Shown: positions 24,401-36,008, numbered from the stretch's first letter. The stretch is 64,000 bases of DNA from Galeopsis tetrahit (GCA_963675135.1 OY776132.1:65422350-65486349); one strand, 5' to 3'. The notes: a model not told the origin generated them from the sequence alone. Numbers and translations: made by a program.

Positions 24401-25570
24401 TGGGTCGCAACACTTGATGCCATTTATCACCATATAGTCCAGCGGCCGACGGACCTTCCGAAACTGATTAAGTTTATGGAAAAACTTTGAGTTGCGATCA
24501 CCATCAGTAAGCCAATTAATACGGTTTTTCTGCGCATATAGAATCTGCTGTTGTCGTAACAGCGAGTGAAGATTAATTGTTGCAACAATTTCATCGTTCG
24601 CCAAAGTCGCAGAATAACCAAAACTTCCAATTTTGCACTGAATCTCCAAGAGATGGTGTTTAGCAGCATCCACCCGATTGTGGACATTCAGAAATATGGT
24701 TTTGTTCCAGCGGCGAAGCTCAGATTTAAGGCGCTTCAGCTTCATTTTGATTAAGGTGATAGGGTCCGCGGCAGGCAGAAACTCATCCCAGGAAGTACGG
24801 ATAACCTCTAAACATCGCGGATCGCTCAGCCACATTTTTTGGAATCGGAAAGGAGAAGGAGGGGGCCGAGACCTCTCCGCGCATTCCAGCCTTATTGGAT
24901 GATGGTTTGAGGATGCTCTCGGCAGAGCAGTGACCGATACTGAGCACCATAATTCCACAAAATCTGTCGAAGCTAAAATTCTATCCAACCTTGATGCCAC
25001 CACCGACCCATTTCTTCGGCGAACCACCCAAGTGAATTTGGGACCAATTATCTCTAAGTCCATAAAACCACCATCCGCCACAAATTCTCTAAATTCTCGA
25101 CAGGCCGTCGGATTAGGCTGAGAAAGACCTAAATGCTCATGTGATCCCATAACTGCGTTAAAATCCCCGATCAGGCAAAGGGGGGTCAGCTGTAAAGTTA
25201 AAATGTCACGCCATAGTGTACGGCGGGCTAAATAATCAGAAGCAGCATGAATCATGCCCAGGTTGATGGTATGATTATGGATGGTCGTGCGGAGAATTAT
25301 GATTTGATCTGATGAGAAAATCATGGAAGTATTGGAGGCCATAAACTCTCTACAGAAAACTCAAATATTAGGCTTCATACCTTCACGGTGATTTTCACAG
25401 CAAAAAACCAACCCCATGCTGCTCAAAAATCTACTGTCAAAATTGAAAAGATGAACTTTTGGCTCTACCACTATCAGAAAATCAATGTTGTTTGAACGAG
25501 AATGATTTTTTAGGAGGTTTTGAGAATCGGGATTCCCAATACCTTGAATATTCTAAAAGAGAACAATCAT
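21434..25570 (-). pseudogene. LINE ORF2: endonuclease, reverse transcriptase, RNase H; two nonsense codons
   Basis: The frame starts at the ATG at 25568-25570, overlapping the ORF1 stop. It meets TAG at 25553-25555 (codon 6) and TGA at 25361-25363 (codon 70), both where tryptophan is expected in the family. It is then open for 1,302 codons from 25342. Visible domains in order: APE-type endonuclease (GDFNAVMGS; SRLDRIL; SNHHPI), reverse transcriptase (LYADDVLIF; the usual KAFD reads KDFD), zf-RVT-like CVFC...H...C, and a C-terminal RNase H with D, E, D, D at NVDGSA, AEAEAL, LESDS and ASDKLA. The early stops remove the first part of the endonuclease, so full-length ORF2 protein is unlikely. The rest is well preserved. 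Confidence 0.92.
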
Positions 25571-26970
25571 TGGTCACCACTGTCATAGCCGTGCTTAGGC
25601 AGCTCATCTCCTGACTCCGAATCCTCAAAATCCGATGTTTCCACATCTCCCCAGCGCCCAATCGCCGCTCTCGACATGCTCTTGAATTTTGGCGACCTTG
25701 AATTATCCACCGGGGTCAAGTTTGCATTGCGGATTCTGTGCTGTTCTTGCTCCATAGCCTGTCTAAGAGCGTCCTCCAACCTCTGATTAATATCATGAAT
25801 ATTTCCCATTTCTCCATGCACACTAACCACGGATTTGAGACGTGTTGGTTGGCCCTGACCCTCCATTGTCGCTGTGGCCGAAGTATCCATACTAACCCTT
25901 TCATTGTCAGGGGAGTTCATATTCTGAGGAACGAACTCTCCATTTTCAGACGCCACGTCCAAGGGGCTGAACTTGTTATCATTTTTTTCCACTGGGCTAG
26001 GACCCTTCGACTCAGATGGGGGACGTCGTCTATTCTTCTTTCTACTCCTTTCCGCAAAGCCATCCGACTTTTGTTGCTGAACTTGAGTAATCTGCAACTT
26101 GCGTTTAGTGCAGCTATCCCATGAATGCCCAACAATCAAGCAATGTTTGCAGAATGCAGGTGGGTTTTCATAATTGAAATATGCAAGCATCTTGTGCCCG
26201 TTCCTCCCTACTTGTATTTTCTCAATTTTTTCTTTTGAAAAATCGATTTCAATCAACACTCGAATGAAATGCCCCATAGATCCATCCAAAGAGCGAGGAT
26301 CTATTTTTATCAAGGTACCCAAAGAGTTCGCCATGCCAGTGATCAACGATTCGGTCCAGTATTCAAAGGGCAATTCATAGATTCTTACCCACACCTGAGC
26401 CAATGAGGTGTTTACCTTGTAAGGGTTGAAGTCTCTCACCCATTTCGACAATCTGAAGATTCCCGGATTCAATGCCCAACTTGCACGTCCAGTTGCCAAA
26501 TCTTTATCCTCCTCTGAATCAAAAGTTATGTTCAAATACCCTAGGCCCAGAGGTGTTAAACTCCAGTTATCGCGAGTCCCCCAAGCGCGGACGAGTGCGT
26601 CCTTCAGGTCAGTCAGAGCCCATGGCTTGTCTTTCTTGGAGTTCATAAGGCGACCGATGAGCGATTCACTGTACTTCTTAACCCTAGCCGCATATTCCTC
26701 CTCGTTCACCTCAATGCAGATCAAATCGCCTTTCTTGACTGGAGCCGGGATTGTTTTACGAACATCTGGTGTGATCCCCTCAGGTACGCATTGCTTATGG
26801 ATCAGGGCGTCCTTGAACGAGACAGAGGGCCTAACGCGCGAGGGCAAATCATGCCCTGAAGGGAGCTGGTCTGTCGCTGAAGCAATCAGAAGATCTTGTA
26901 GCCAAGGCAGGGCACTACACAGTCCTGCCAGAGCTGTTTGTTTGTCGGCGTTCATGGCGGCGGCCGCCAT
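25567..26970 (-). CDS. LINE ORF1, DUF4283/zinc-knuckle RNA-binding protein
   Basis: A 467-residue intact frame, the first ORF of the LINE. Roughly residues 50-280 match the plant LINE ORF1 DUF4283 layout (sections around ALTDLKDALVRAWGT and VWVRIYELPFEYW). A CCHC knuckle follows (CKHC, then four residues, H, four residues, C), then a charged disordered C-terminus. Such proteins bind element RNA in an RNP with ORF2 protein. The stop TGA overlaps the ORF2 start as ATGA (25567-25570), suggesting translation coupling by termination-reinitiation. Confidence 0.9.
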   Translation of the reverse strand: MAAAAMNADKQTALAGLCSALPWLQDLLIASATDQLPSGHDLPSRVRPSVSFKDALIHKQCVPEGITPDVRKTIPAPVKKGDLICIEVNEEEYAARVKKYSESLIGRLMNSKKDKPWALTDLKDALVRAWGTRDNWSLTPLGLGYLNITFDSEEDKDLATGRASWALNPGIFRLSKWVRDFNPYKVNTSLAQVWVRIYELPFEYWTESLITGMANSLGTLIKIDPRSLDGSMGHFIRVLIEIDFSKEKIEKIQVGRNGHKMLAYFNYENPPAFCKHCLIVGHSWDSCTKRKLQITQVQQQKSDGFAERSRKKNRRRPPSESKGPSPVEKNDNKFSPLDVASENGEFVPQNMNSPDNERVSMDTSATATMEGQGQPTRLKSVVSVHGEMGNIHDINQRLEDALRQAMEQEQHRIRNANLTPVDNSRSPKFKSMSRAAIGRWGDVETSDFEDSESGDELPKHGYDSGDQ

Positions 26971-27056
26971 TGCGATGGTGCCCTAGGGTAACCGTCTCCA
27001 GAATCGCCGGAGTTAGTTTCAAATACTCCTTAAAAGTTTTATTATTGACGATAATA

Positions 27057-30044
27057 ATAATCAATGGGTGGTGAAGCGTTTTTTTCTTCGGTATATAAAA
27101 GATGTATTCATAAAGAATAATTTAAGGATTGGGATTGATTTTGTGTTCATAAAATAATTAATTCAAATGGAACATTTTAACTTTTTGTAGTATTTGAATT
27201 GTATAAATGTGGACTAAAATATAGGTTGTGCTATTTAATACTCCATTTCCATCGCATATAATTAATCTTAATTGGATTTTGACTAAATTAATTGTACGAG
27301 TTTTCAATTATTATGAAACAAAAGATCCTTAACGAAAGAATTTGTGTGAAATCTTGTCGCCAGGTTGATACGGAGTAGTTAAAAGTTTAAACTATCAAAA
27401 TAAAAAATTAATTTTTTTAAAATGGTTATTTCTGATGCACTTTTGGGGAGCAATTTTCATAAAAAAATAAAAAACCTTCTAAGAAATATTTATTCATAAA
27501 ATGAATTATTTTAGTTCTTATTATTGTATGTTTAAAACTATTTCTACAGCTCAACATAAAACTTTTCTTTTTGTCAAAAAAAAAAACTTAAAACTTTTCT
27601 TTATATAAATTAATGGATTTTTTTGTTTTTTGTCATGCTAGGATCCATTAAAATATGGTTTAATATTGTGTCAACATTTTAGTAGGGTGCATTTTTACTT
27701 TTAAAAATATAATAGACGATGGTGTATAAGAAATATCTTAAAATCAATGTATACTACAAATAATTCGTGATTCTAACTATCAATTAAGAGTAACATTTAT
27801 GTGAACTTATTTTAGGTGAGCTTCATACCAATTTTTACTCATTTAAAAGATGTGTCAAATAAAAACTTACTATATATATGATCCATTTAGAATTTGTTAG
27901 GCAGGATCAATAGAGTTTACAAATTTCATATCTATCTACGAATTAGGATCATATAAATTTTCGTAGTAAAATGTGAAAAGAACTTTTCCTCTTGTGTGTT
28001 TATTGGACTATTTCTCCATGCATCCAAAAAATAGTTAACTCAACTGTGATACGTTTAGTAACAAACATACTGAATAAATGTACTTTCGTTTAAGAAATGC
28101 AATAGAAAATATTACTTCACTATTTATAAAAAAAAATAACAACCGATTTGCATCACATGTATTGATATATAGCAGTAATATATATGCATGAGTGCAATAT
28201 AATGAAATGAATGAAAATTGCAACTGATATTGCTGAAAAAAAATCTGCATGTAGTGAAGAGGTTAGAAATTTGTTATGAAAAAAATGAATTTTTGGCCAT
28301 ATTTGACCAAATTTATTTCGGATTTGAAGTGAACACCCAGAACATTTATGCTGATTAAAGTAAACTTCCAAAACACGTAATCATTACAGAAAATAAAAAA
28401 ATAGATCAATCAATTTATCACCCATAACTATCTAACAAACTCTAAATATATTAATCATGAAACTCTATCCACAGGGAATAAATTTAGAAATAAATAACAA
28501 TTTCTGAATTCATTTCAAACACTATTATGATTGGTACACTCATTCCATTGAAATTAATTATTTCAATAACAAAAAATAATATAATATTTAATTAATATAA
28601 TTCAACAAACATTAATAATTTCAATAATTAATACTAACATCTATAATAAAGATCACAATCAATTATAAAAACAATAATAATACTAATAATAAACTCAACA
28701 ATCAACAATAATAACTTAGGATAAATTCAAATAATACCAACCAACCAACCATATAGTTTATTGTTTTGCAAGGTCCCTATATTTTGGTCCAAGCTCCCCC
28801 GAGAAACACTAGACAATAATTGACTTTTTTTCCAATTCACCTTACATACAACAACTCCAATGAAGTTTAAGTTATACATAAGCATTGTTTGGAAGCCATT
28901 TCAGGTCTTAATCACAATCTAAAAACCTATTGCTGCATAATGTACAGTATTATAAACCAAACCAAAGGGCAACTATTCAAAATTTTGTAGACTAGACAAT
29001 ACATAAATTAACTCGAGCTTAGCAGCATACACAGACATACGAACAATGACAGTATGAAAAATGAACTCAACGACCATGACAAACGAAGCATCCATAATAT
29101 AGCCAGCCAAAAAATACTAAAACTCAAATTCAGAATGTACATTCGACCAATTTTATGCTGATGAGTTATTTAAACAGCAATCAAAACAGTCATACACAGT
29201 AGTTGAAAAATGAGAGTAAAATATAGGAGTATCTGACACAAGTGAACTAGTGCAAGTTCAATTACCATTGGAAATTATGAATTTAAAGGGAGAACACTGC
29301 TGGAAATTGTCAAAACTCTGCAGGGCAAAGGGAATGAGTATGGGAGCAGGAAATTGGATATGAAAATTTAAACAAAATCCAAATGTTCACTCCTCTGTTG
29401 GAACTTTAATTGTAAGTGTTTTGATTGCCGATTAATACAAATTGTGCAACCTCAACTCAAATAATTGTAAGACCATAACACTAGCTACGAGTACTAACAA
29501 ATACAAACTGCATCTTAAACTTGTGCTAAAGATCCCACAATTAAGGTGAAGTGAAAGCCACACCACACATATTGTTCCAATATGCATTTAAAATACAGGC
29601 ATCACTTAGATAAACATTGTATACTAAAGTTATCATATCTTCCTATAAGTCTACCTCTTAAGAGCAACCATGTAATATGATAGACAGGCATGATACCCTA
29701 TTGTATGACAGAGCACTGCACCACTCGAAATTAGGAACTAAATTTCCATACAAGTCAGCAAAAAGATAACAGTGAAAAGTTTACAAAACATTATATATGT
29801 AAAACACGTATTGAACAAATCTTTGATTACTCAGAAATATAATTTAAACAGGGTAAAACAATAGTGCAAAATTTCAAATTATAAAGAGAAAACCCAGGTA
29901 AATGAAACATGTTCAAAGATCTGAAATTAAACAAAAATGATGTTCAACACAATCATCCATTACATGCCAATAATGTAATCCCAAAATTACTCGAAATGTA
30001 GATATAATAACTCCTTAAAAAAGCTACCAAAACATTGATATCAT
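27057..30044. other. AT-rich intergenic region, ~3 kb
   Basis: No gene recognised between the LINE and the eL27 gene. Simple AT-rich stretches dominate (for example AAT/ATA-rich 28,560-28,740). The last few hundred bases form the 3' flank and UTR of the ribosomal gene. No convincing transposon ends were seen. Confidence 0.45.
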
Positions 30045-30452
30045 CTAGAACCTGAGTTTGGAAAAGAACCAGCGGTTTTTCCCGGTCTTGAAGCGCTCTT
30101 CGAACCTAGCCTTGGTCTCCTTGGCCGCCGTCACCTTCTTATCCCTGGACTGCAGGCAATCCGGCGTGACCACATCCTTCAGATCTACGTCCAGAGTGTA
30201 ACGCGTGGGCATTATATGGTTGTAGTTAACCAATTTGATGAAGCACTTGACTCGCGACTTCTTGGCCTGCTTCTTCGCGGAGTCCTTGCGAATTACCTTG
30301 CGCGGGTACTTCATGAGCCCTGCCACCAAGCAATGGCCGTAAGCACGGTCACGGGTGCCTTCATCGAATGATCTGACGATCACAGCTTTGCGACCGGCAT
30401 ATCGTCCTTGAAGGACTACTACCGCTTTGTTAGGCTTGAGGAACTTAACCAT
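30045..30452 (-). CDS. RPL27: 60S ribosomal protein eL27 (RPL27)
   Basis: A 135-residue single-exon coding sequence, the exact length of plant eL27, a component of the cytosolic large ribosomal subunit. The start is MVKFLKPNKAVV, preceded by an in-frame upstream extension to 30479 that belongs to the leader; family length and the conserved N-terminus decide for the ATG at 30452. The N-terminal KOW-type segment reads VVLQGRYAGRKAVIVR. The conserved C-terminus ends RFKTGKNRWFFSKLRF. No disruption is present. Plants carry several eL27 paralogues, so the copy number elsewhere is unknown. Confidence 0.97.
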   Translation of the reverse strand: MVKFLKPNKAVVVLQGRYAGRKAVIVRSFDEGTRDRAYGHCLVAGLMKYPRKVIRKDSAKKQAKKSRVKCFIKLVNYNHIMPTRYTLDVDLKDVVTPDCLQSRDKKVTAAKETKARFEERFKTGKNRWFFSKLRF

Positions 30453-30513
30453 TTTCGCCGCTCTCTGCTCTTCTCTCACGCACGCTCTCTCTGGTTTGGG
30501 AGTGACGAATTAG

Positions 30514-30602
30514 AAACCCTAGAATTGATATATAATGTGTAATTGGGCTTCGATTAAGGCTTCTTTTGGGCTTTGTGTTATACTAAAAAAGTATTTGGGC
30601 CT
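30514..30602 (-). promoter_or_regulatory. Telo-box and TGGGCY (site II-like) promoter elements of RPL27
   Basis: AAACCCTA lies at 30514-30521, about 60 bp upstream of the start codon. Three TGGGCT/TGGGCC motifs follow on the + strand at about 30545, 30569 and 30596. Telo-box plus site II combinations are a known signature of plant ribosomal protein and proliferation-linked promoters. Assignment is by motif only. Confidence 0.65.
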
Positions 30603-31885
30603 AATTGTTTTGGGGGCCAGACAAAACTGGAATCCTTATTTTAAATGGGCACACATACGCCTTTGATGAGGACACACCCCTCGCTTGGAACACTCATTCT
30701 AAAATGAACACCCACGCTCAAATCTTTAAATTACCCTTACCCCTATTAAACTGTTTCCGTTTAGAATATTTTTTTATTTCCTTTTCCGAATTTGAGTAAC
30801 ATGTTTATATATTTTTTTAACATTGTTCATTTATTTATATTTTATTTTTAAAAATTGTTCATTTTTAGTTTTTTTTTTCAAATTTGGTTAACATTGTCCA
30901 TTTGTTCTTCATATATCTTTTTCTTAAAATTATTTATTTGTTTGGTTCGAAATTTTTATTTATTTATTTGTTAATATTTTTTAAAAAAAATTGGTATGTT
31001 GTTCAAATTAAAAATGTCTGGATTTTTTTTTCCGAAAAAGAGTGTATTTTTCAACAAATTAGGCTCGAAAATTCAAACCAAATAAAAAACGAGGCAAACA
31101 ATGTAGGATATCAAAATGTATGTTCTCAACCTATATTTTTCAAACAAAATACTACTAGAAAAGCATAATATACCAAGAAACAAACATAAACCCTAAAATA
31201 AAATCAACACGCGAACATTACACAAAAATATAGTTTCAAAACAATTATGAAAATTTATAAATGAGTATCTAGCACCCTACGAAATGTCATTGAACCGACA
31301 TTCATCGTTTTCGATCAATCCAACAGTCCAGCCACAATTTATTTTTTTGAAAAGTTTTTGTTTGAGTAGAATGATTCGGTCGATTTACACTCTCGCAATA
31401 TGTAAGGTGGGTGTACTCATCCGTGATATTTAAAAAAAAATTGAATACAAGGTATTTCAAACATTTCACACACCATTAAATATGCAAACTAGAAAAATAT
31501 ATAATAATAATTTATAAAGACATTTTTTATTATTACTCCATCTATCCCACACCTGTTTGCACCAAATTTATAGCACACAAACTAAGAAAAAAGTAATAAG
31601 TGGAATGTCGAAGGGTAATTTTGAAAAAAATTATGAATAAAATAAAGAAAACGATTGAATTGAGTGTAAAAGTTATAACATTTTGTGTAAATATGTGAAT
31701 ATTATAAGGGTGATGTTTATGAAGGAATATCTTGTTTGGGATGTGCAAACAATTGTGGAACTGGAGATAATATCATTTATAGACCACTTCTCGCAATTTT
31801 CGCAATGACTTTTGTGCCTTTTTCATATTCTTTATTCGTTCGTGATTTTTGAGGATTGTCAACGATTTGTTTTTGTCGACACTCT
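30603..31885. other. Intergenic, no gene seen
   Basis: AT-rich sequence between the eL27 promoter and the truncated left end of the LTR array. The open frames are low-complexity. 31,540-31,885 contains unidentified sequence joined to the array at a TGCTGCGAAT microhomology. Confidence 0.4.
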
Positions 31886-33257
31886 TTGCTGCGAATAATA
31901 TTTCGGTTATTCTCAACCCAAAGTGTATAACCGAACTCATCACCACCATAACCAATGAACGTACACTTAACAAATTTAGCATCACTGCAAGAGTAGAATG
32001 ATACTCCAGAATCCAACACCCAGAGTTCTACCGGACAACTCACACTAAAGACCAACGCGTCTCCAACATCAACTGTGGTTGCGTTTGCTGTCTTCTTCTC
32101 GTTCTGTCCCTTCCTGTTTTTCTTGGGTGATGGACACTGGTTCCTGTAGTGACCAAACTCATCACAATTCCAGCACTGGATCGAGTCTTTATCTTTCTTG
32201 GATTGACTCTTTCCTCTGGACTCTGATCTGCCACGATTGATCTTGTTAGAATCCGATGCCTCCAATCTGTTCTTGTACATAATCTGTTCATTGAAAACTA
32301 GATCTCTACTGTGAATAATCTTTCGGTTATTCTCATCCCAGAGTTTATAACCGAACTCATCACCACCATAATCAATGAACGTACACTTAACAGATTTAGC
32401 ATCACTGCAAGAGTGGAATGATGCTCCAAAATTCAACACCCATGATTCTACCGGACTACTGACACTCAAGACCAACGCGTCTCCAATATCAACTTTGGTT
32501 GCGTTTGCTGTCTTCTTCTCGTCCTGTCCCTTCCTGTTTTTCTTGGGTGCTGAACACTGGTTTCCGTTGTGACCAAACTCATCACAATTCCAGCACTGGG
32601 TCGAGTCTTTATCTTTCTTGGATTAACTCTTTCCTCTGGACTCTGATCTGCCACGATTCTGCCTACCCTTCGATCTGCCCCCTTCTTCCGTGTTCAGCGT
32701 TGACCCTGAAGTGGATCCGGATTCTTTCCTGCGAACCTCCTCGCTAATCATCAGATCCCTCACTTCGTCAAACTTTAGTTTATCTTTCGCGGATGAAGCG
32801 CTAACTGTGGCAGCCCAACTATCTGGCAAAGAAGATAACAAAACTAAAGCAAGTACCTCGCCACTGAAGTCGATCACGACAGAACACAACTGTCCAATGA
32901 TCCTGTTGAACTCGTTCAGGTGTTGTTGCACGGGTGTGCTCTCCGACATCCTGAGATTGAACAACCGTCTGATCAAGTGAACTTTGTTCGCCGTTGTGGA
33001 CTTCTCCCTTGCGGACTTGACTTTAGTCGTGTGATAGGCTACGTTCATGGACAACGATAAACGTATTGCACTCATCGCCTTTCTGTTCAACAGATTCCAC
33101 TCTTTATGTTCCATCTTTTCGGGTTTCTCCTTCTCCTCTAGGGGCACATACAGATTTTTACCGTAAAGGTAATCCTCGATCTGCATCTTCCACAACCCGA
33201 AATCTTCTCGTCGCTCATCGTGTCTGCTCCCTCTGAACCCGAGGCTCTGATACCAAT
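31886..33257 (-). pseudogene. Truncated gag of unit 3
   Basis: The gag domain is open, then CAA of the KSQSKKDKD segment is TAA (32623-32625). The rest, including both 140-residue modules, is open to the array breakpoint at about 31886, after which the frame runs into unrelated sequence. There is no 3' LTR, so the unit was cut during or after array formation. Confidence 0.85.
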
Positions 33258-33677
33258 TGTTAGGAAATAAACACACGCACACGATGACGATAAGAAAATA
33301 ACACGACATTTGTTTACCCAGTTCGTCTTTCGACTACGTCTGGGGGCGATGCCAAGCCAGGTATTTCACTATGTGTTTTGGATGCGCAATGATTACAAAG
33401 AGAGAACATCTATTTATAATAGAAAACTTGTCATAATTAACCCAACGCTTATTAGGAAAAGACTTGTTCCCTACTCCAAGCCATTAGGAACAAACTTACC
33501 ATAATTAACCCTAAGTCTATTAGGAAAAGACTTGTTCCCTACTCCAAGCGAACAAACTTGCCATAATTAACCCTAAGCCTATTAGGAAAAACTTGCTCCC
33601 CACTTCAGGCCCGTTAGGATCAAACTTGTCCTACACTCCAAGCCCGTTAGGATCAATTCAGGCTCCACACTCCAACA
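33258..33677 (-). repeat. LTR-A of the tandem array (420 bp)
   Basis: Begins TG and ends CA on either strand (TGTTAGGAAATAAAC to CTCCAACA on +). The primer-binding site GCTCTGATACCA (33244-33255, complement TGGTATCAGAGC) sits two bases from its low end. The purine tract CCAAGTGGGAGAT (minus strand) abuts its high end. It therefore acts as 5' LTR of unit 3 and 3' LTR of unit 2. Confidence 0.92.
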
Positions 33678-33822
33678 ATCTCCCACTTGGAGACTGAATT
33701 CTCCATGTAACCATATCTTCTTGATTCTCCTCCCGTATCCACCTGGCATCGCCAAACCTTAAACTCCTTTTATTTTAGCACAAGTCCAACAAACTCCACC
33801 TTGATAAAATAAAAGAAAATTT

Positions 33823-34431
33823 CATTGTCTTCACCGACAAACATGATTCTTAAACCAAAAAACCAACATTCTCAACATAGAGAATACATACTCCACTATA
33901 AGAGTAGAACACTTAGAATCGCCCATTCTAAGAATTTCCTTCGGCATTGTCTTCACCGACAAACATGATTCTTAAACCAAAGAACCAACATTCTCAACAT
34001 AGAGAATACCTACTCCACCATATGAGTAGAACACTTAGAATCACCCATTCTAAGAATTTCCTTCGGCATTGTCTTCACCGACAAACATGATTCTTAAACC
34101 AAAGAACCAACATTCTCAACATAGAGAATACCTACTCCACCATAAGAGTAGAACACTTAGAATCACCCATTCTAAGAATTTTCTTCGACGTTGTCTTCAC
34201 CGACAAACATGATTCTTAAACCAAAGAATCAACATTCTCAACATAGAGAATACCTACTCCACCATAAGAGTAGAACACTTAGAATCACCCATTCTAAGAA
34301 TTTCCTTCGGCGTTGTCTTCACCGACATGGTTTAAGAACCAACATTCTCAACATAGAGAATACCTACTCCACCATAAGAGTAGAACACTTAGAATCACCC
34401 ATTCTAAGAATTTCTTTCGGCATTGTCTTCA
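33823..34431 (-). repeat. 122-bp minisatellite in unit 2 (five copies)
   Basis: Units start at 33823, 33945, 34067, 34189 and 34311 (period exactly 122 bp; the last is 12 bp shorter), followed by the beginning of a sixth. Each contains GTCTTCACCGAC and AACATTCTCAACATA. The array lies between the gag end and the purine tract, in the element's 3' non-coding region. Confidence 0.93.
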
Positions 34432-34463
34432 CCGTATCCGCCTGGCATCGACAATCCTTATCT

Positions 34464-35083
34464 TCAAGTTTCAAGGCCAATTGAAGCTATGCATAGCTTC
34501 AACTTCTCTAAGGTCGCTACCTTAGTAAATAACAAGTAGTAGTTAAATGACGAATACCTATTCGGTGCACGTCGCCCTCTAACTGGTCTCTGCAGCAGAT
34601 TCTCTAGTGGTGGTGGGGTCCTAGGTTCTTCAACAAGAACCTCTTCTTCATTCTGACTCTCCTTACTCCCACTCGAGTTTGAGATGTCTAACTCAACCTC
34701 CTGGGTATTGGTCTTGTCAGAATCTGATGCCTCCAATTTGTTCTTGTACATAACCTGTTCATTGAAAACTACATCTGTGCTGCGAATAATATTTCGGTTA
34801 TTCTCAACCCAAAGTGTATAACCGAACTCATCACCACCATAACCAATGAACGTACACTTAACAAATTTAGCATCACTGCAAGAGTAGAATGATACTCCAG
34901 AATCCAACACCCAGAGTTCTACCGGACAACTCACACTAAAGACCAATGCGTCTCCAACATCAACTGTGGTTGCGTTTGCTGTCTTCTTCTCGTTCTGTCC
35001 CTTCCTGTTTTTCTTGGGTGATGGACACTGGTTCCTGTAGTGACCAAACTCATCACAATTCCAGCACTGGATCGAGTCTTTAT
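34464..35083 (-). pseudogene. C-terminal half of unit 2 gag, left of the nested copia
   Basis: Carries the second module (CWNCDEFGHYRNQC knuckle, VLDSG, GDEFGYTLW) and the C-terminal tail of the gag frame. It is separated from its N-terminal part by the copia at 35084-41078. Reading upstream, the frame runs into the copia LTR, so apparent extra N-terminal residues are LTR sequence. Confidence 0.85.
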
Positions 35084-36008
35084 TGTCAAGTAATTCTGGT
35101 AGGTTAAACGTCTCCAACCAAGTAGAATACTTGAAGATATAAGAAATAACTGCTCTAGGATAGTAATTCAAAAAGTAAGCAACGAGACAAACAGCACACA
35201 AGAATTTAAGTGGTTCGATCAATGTGATCTACATCCACTGGACCAGAGTAGTACTTCTTTGATTGATAAAGAATGTTTACACACTCATTCACTCGGAATA
35301 GGATATTTCCTCACTTCACTCGTGAACTCACACAACTCAAAGATTACAAAACGTACTACAATTCCTCATCCTCCAACCTTTACAATGTACAAAACAAGAG
35401 TATATAAAGACCAAAGGTAGTTGCTGCTGTTAGGAACTGTTTTGAGTAGTTATCAACCGTTTGCAACCGCTTGTAACAACCCATGTGCTCTGTTATTGCC
35501 CAACTGAAATGGTAGTTATGCCCTCAAGTTGTTGTAACTGTAAAACAGTTAGTTAAACTAACTAACTTCGAACCAGAAGACTTGCCCATAAAGATCAGAT
35601 CACTACTTAGTGTTCTGATACCCAACTCTTTTGCTCTGATGATCAAAAGCTAACTCTGCTGATAGACTTCATACTATGCTGATCTTAACTGCACTGACCA
35701 AGTACTGTGCTGACCCAAGCACTGTGCTGACCTGGTACTGTGCTGACCCAAGTACTGTGCTGATCTGGTACTGAGCTGATCTACTCTGCTGAAGTACTGA
35801 TCTTGGTACACTCTGCTGAAGTACTGATCTTAGTCCAGTACTGTGCTGATCTTACTGTGCTGATCCCAACTGTGCTGAACTCTAAGCATCACCTTCTCAT
35901 CTGATTGAAACCCTTCAACTCATCTGATAAGGCCTAAGTCATCTTATCTGATCCTATCAGCTCAGTAGTTTACTGTGCTGATTTTGAGATTATGAGATAA
36001 CACTCACA
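35084..36008 (-). repeat. 3' LTR of the nested copia (925 bp)
   Basis: Low-coordinate LTR. Its U3 part (about 35690-35890) is packed with about ten degenerate copies of a CTGTGCTGA-containing unit. A TATATA candidate lies near 35400. The LTR ends ACTCACA where the partner has ATTCACA; the other difference is CTTTTGC versus CTTCTGC near 35630. The adjacent internal sequence (36009-36020) is a purine-rich tract on the minus strand. Confidence 0.95.

Larger units (their letters stand above)
21290..27038 (-). mobile_element. Near-full-length L1-type LINE retrotransposon
   Basis: This is a 5.75-kb non-LTR element on the minus strand with ORF1 (25567-26970) and ORF2 (21434-25570). It is bounded by a perfect 18-bp target duplication TTATTATTGACGATAATA at 21272-21289 and 27039-27056. 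The 5' leader is only about 70 bp before the ORF1 start. The 3' end (low-coordinate side) has an AT-rich TATATA tail rather than a clean poly(A). The long identical duplication points to a recent insertion by target-primed reverse transcription. Confidence 0.92.

Noticed and set aside
30453..30479. N-terminally extended eL27
   Set aside because: The extra nine codons are leader sequence. Family length (135) and the conserved MVKFLKP start fix the ATG at 30452.
33823..34431. CRISPR-like array
   Set aside because: The 122-bp units are contiguous tandem copies without unique spacers, in a plant retrotransposon.
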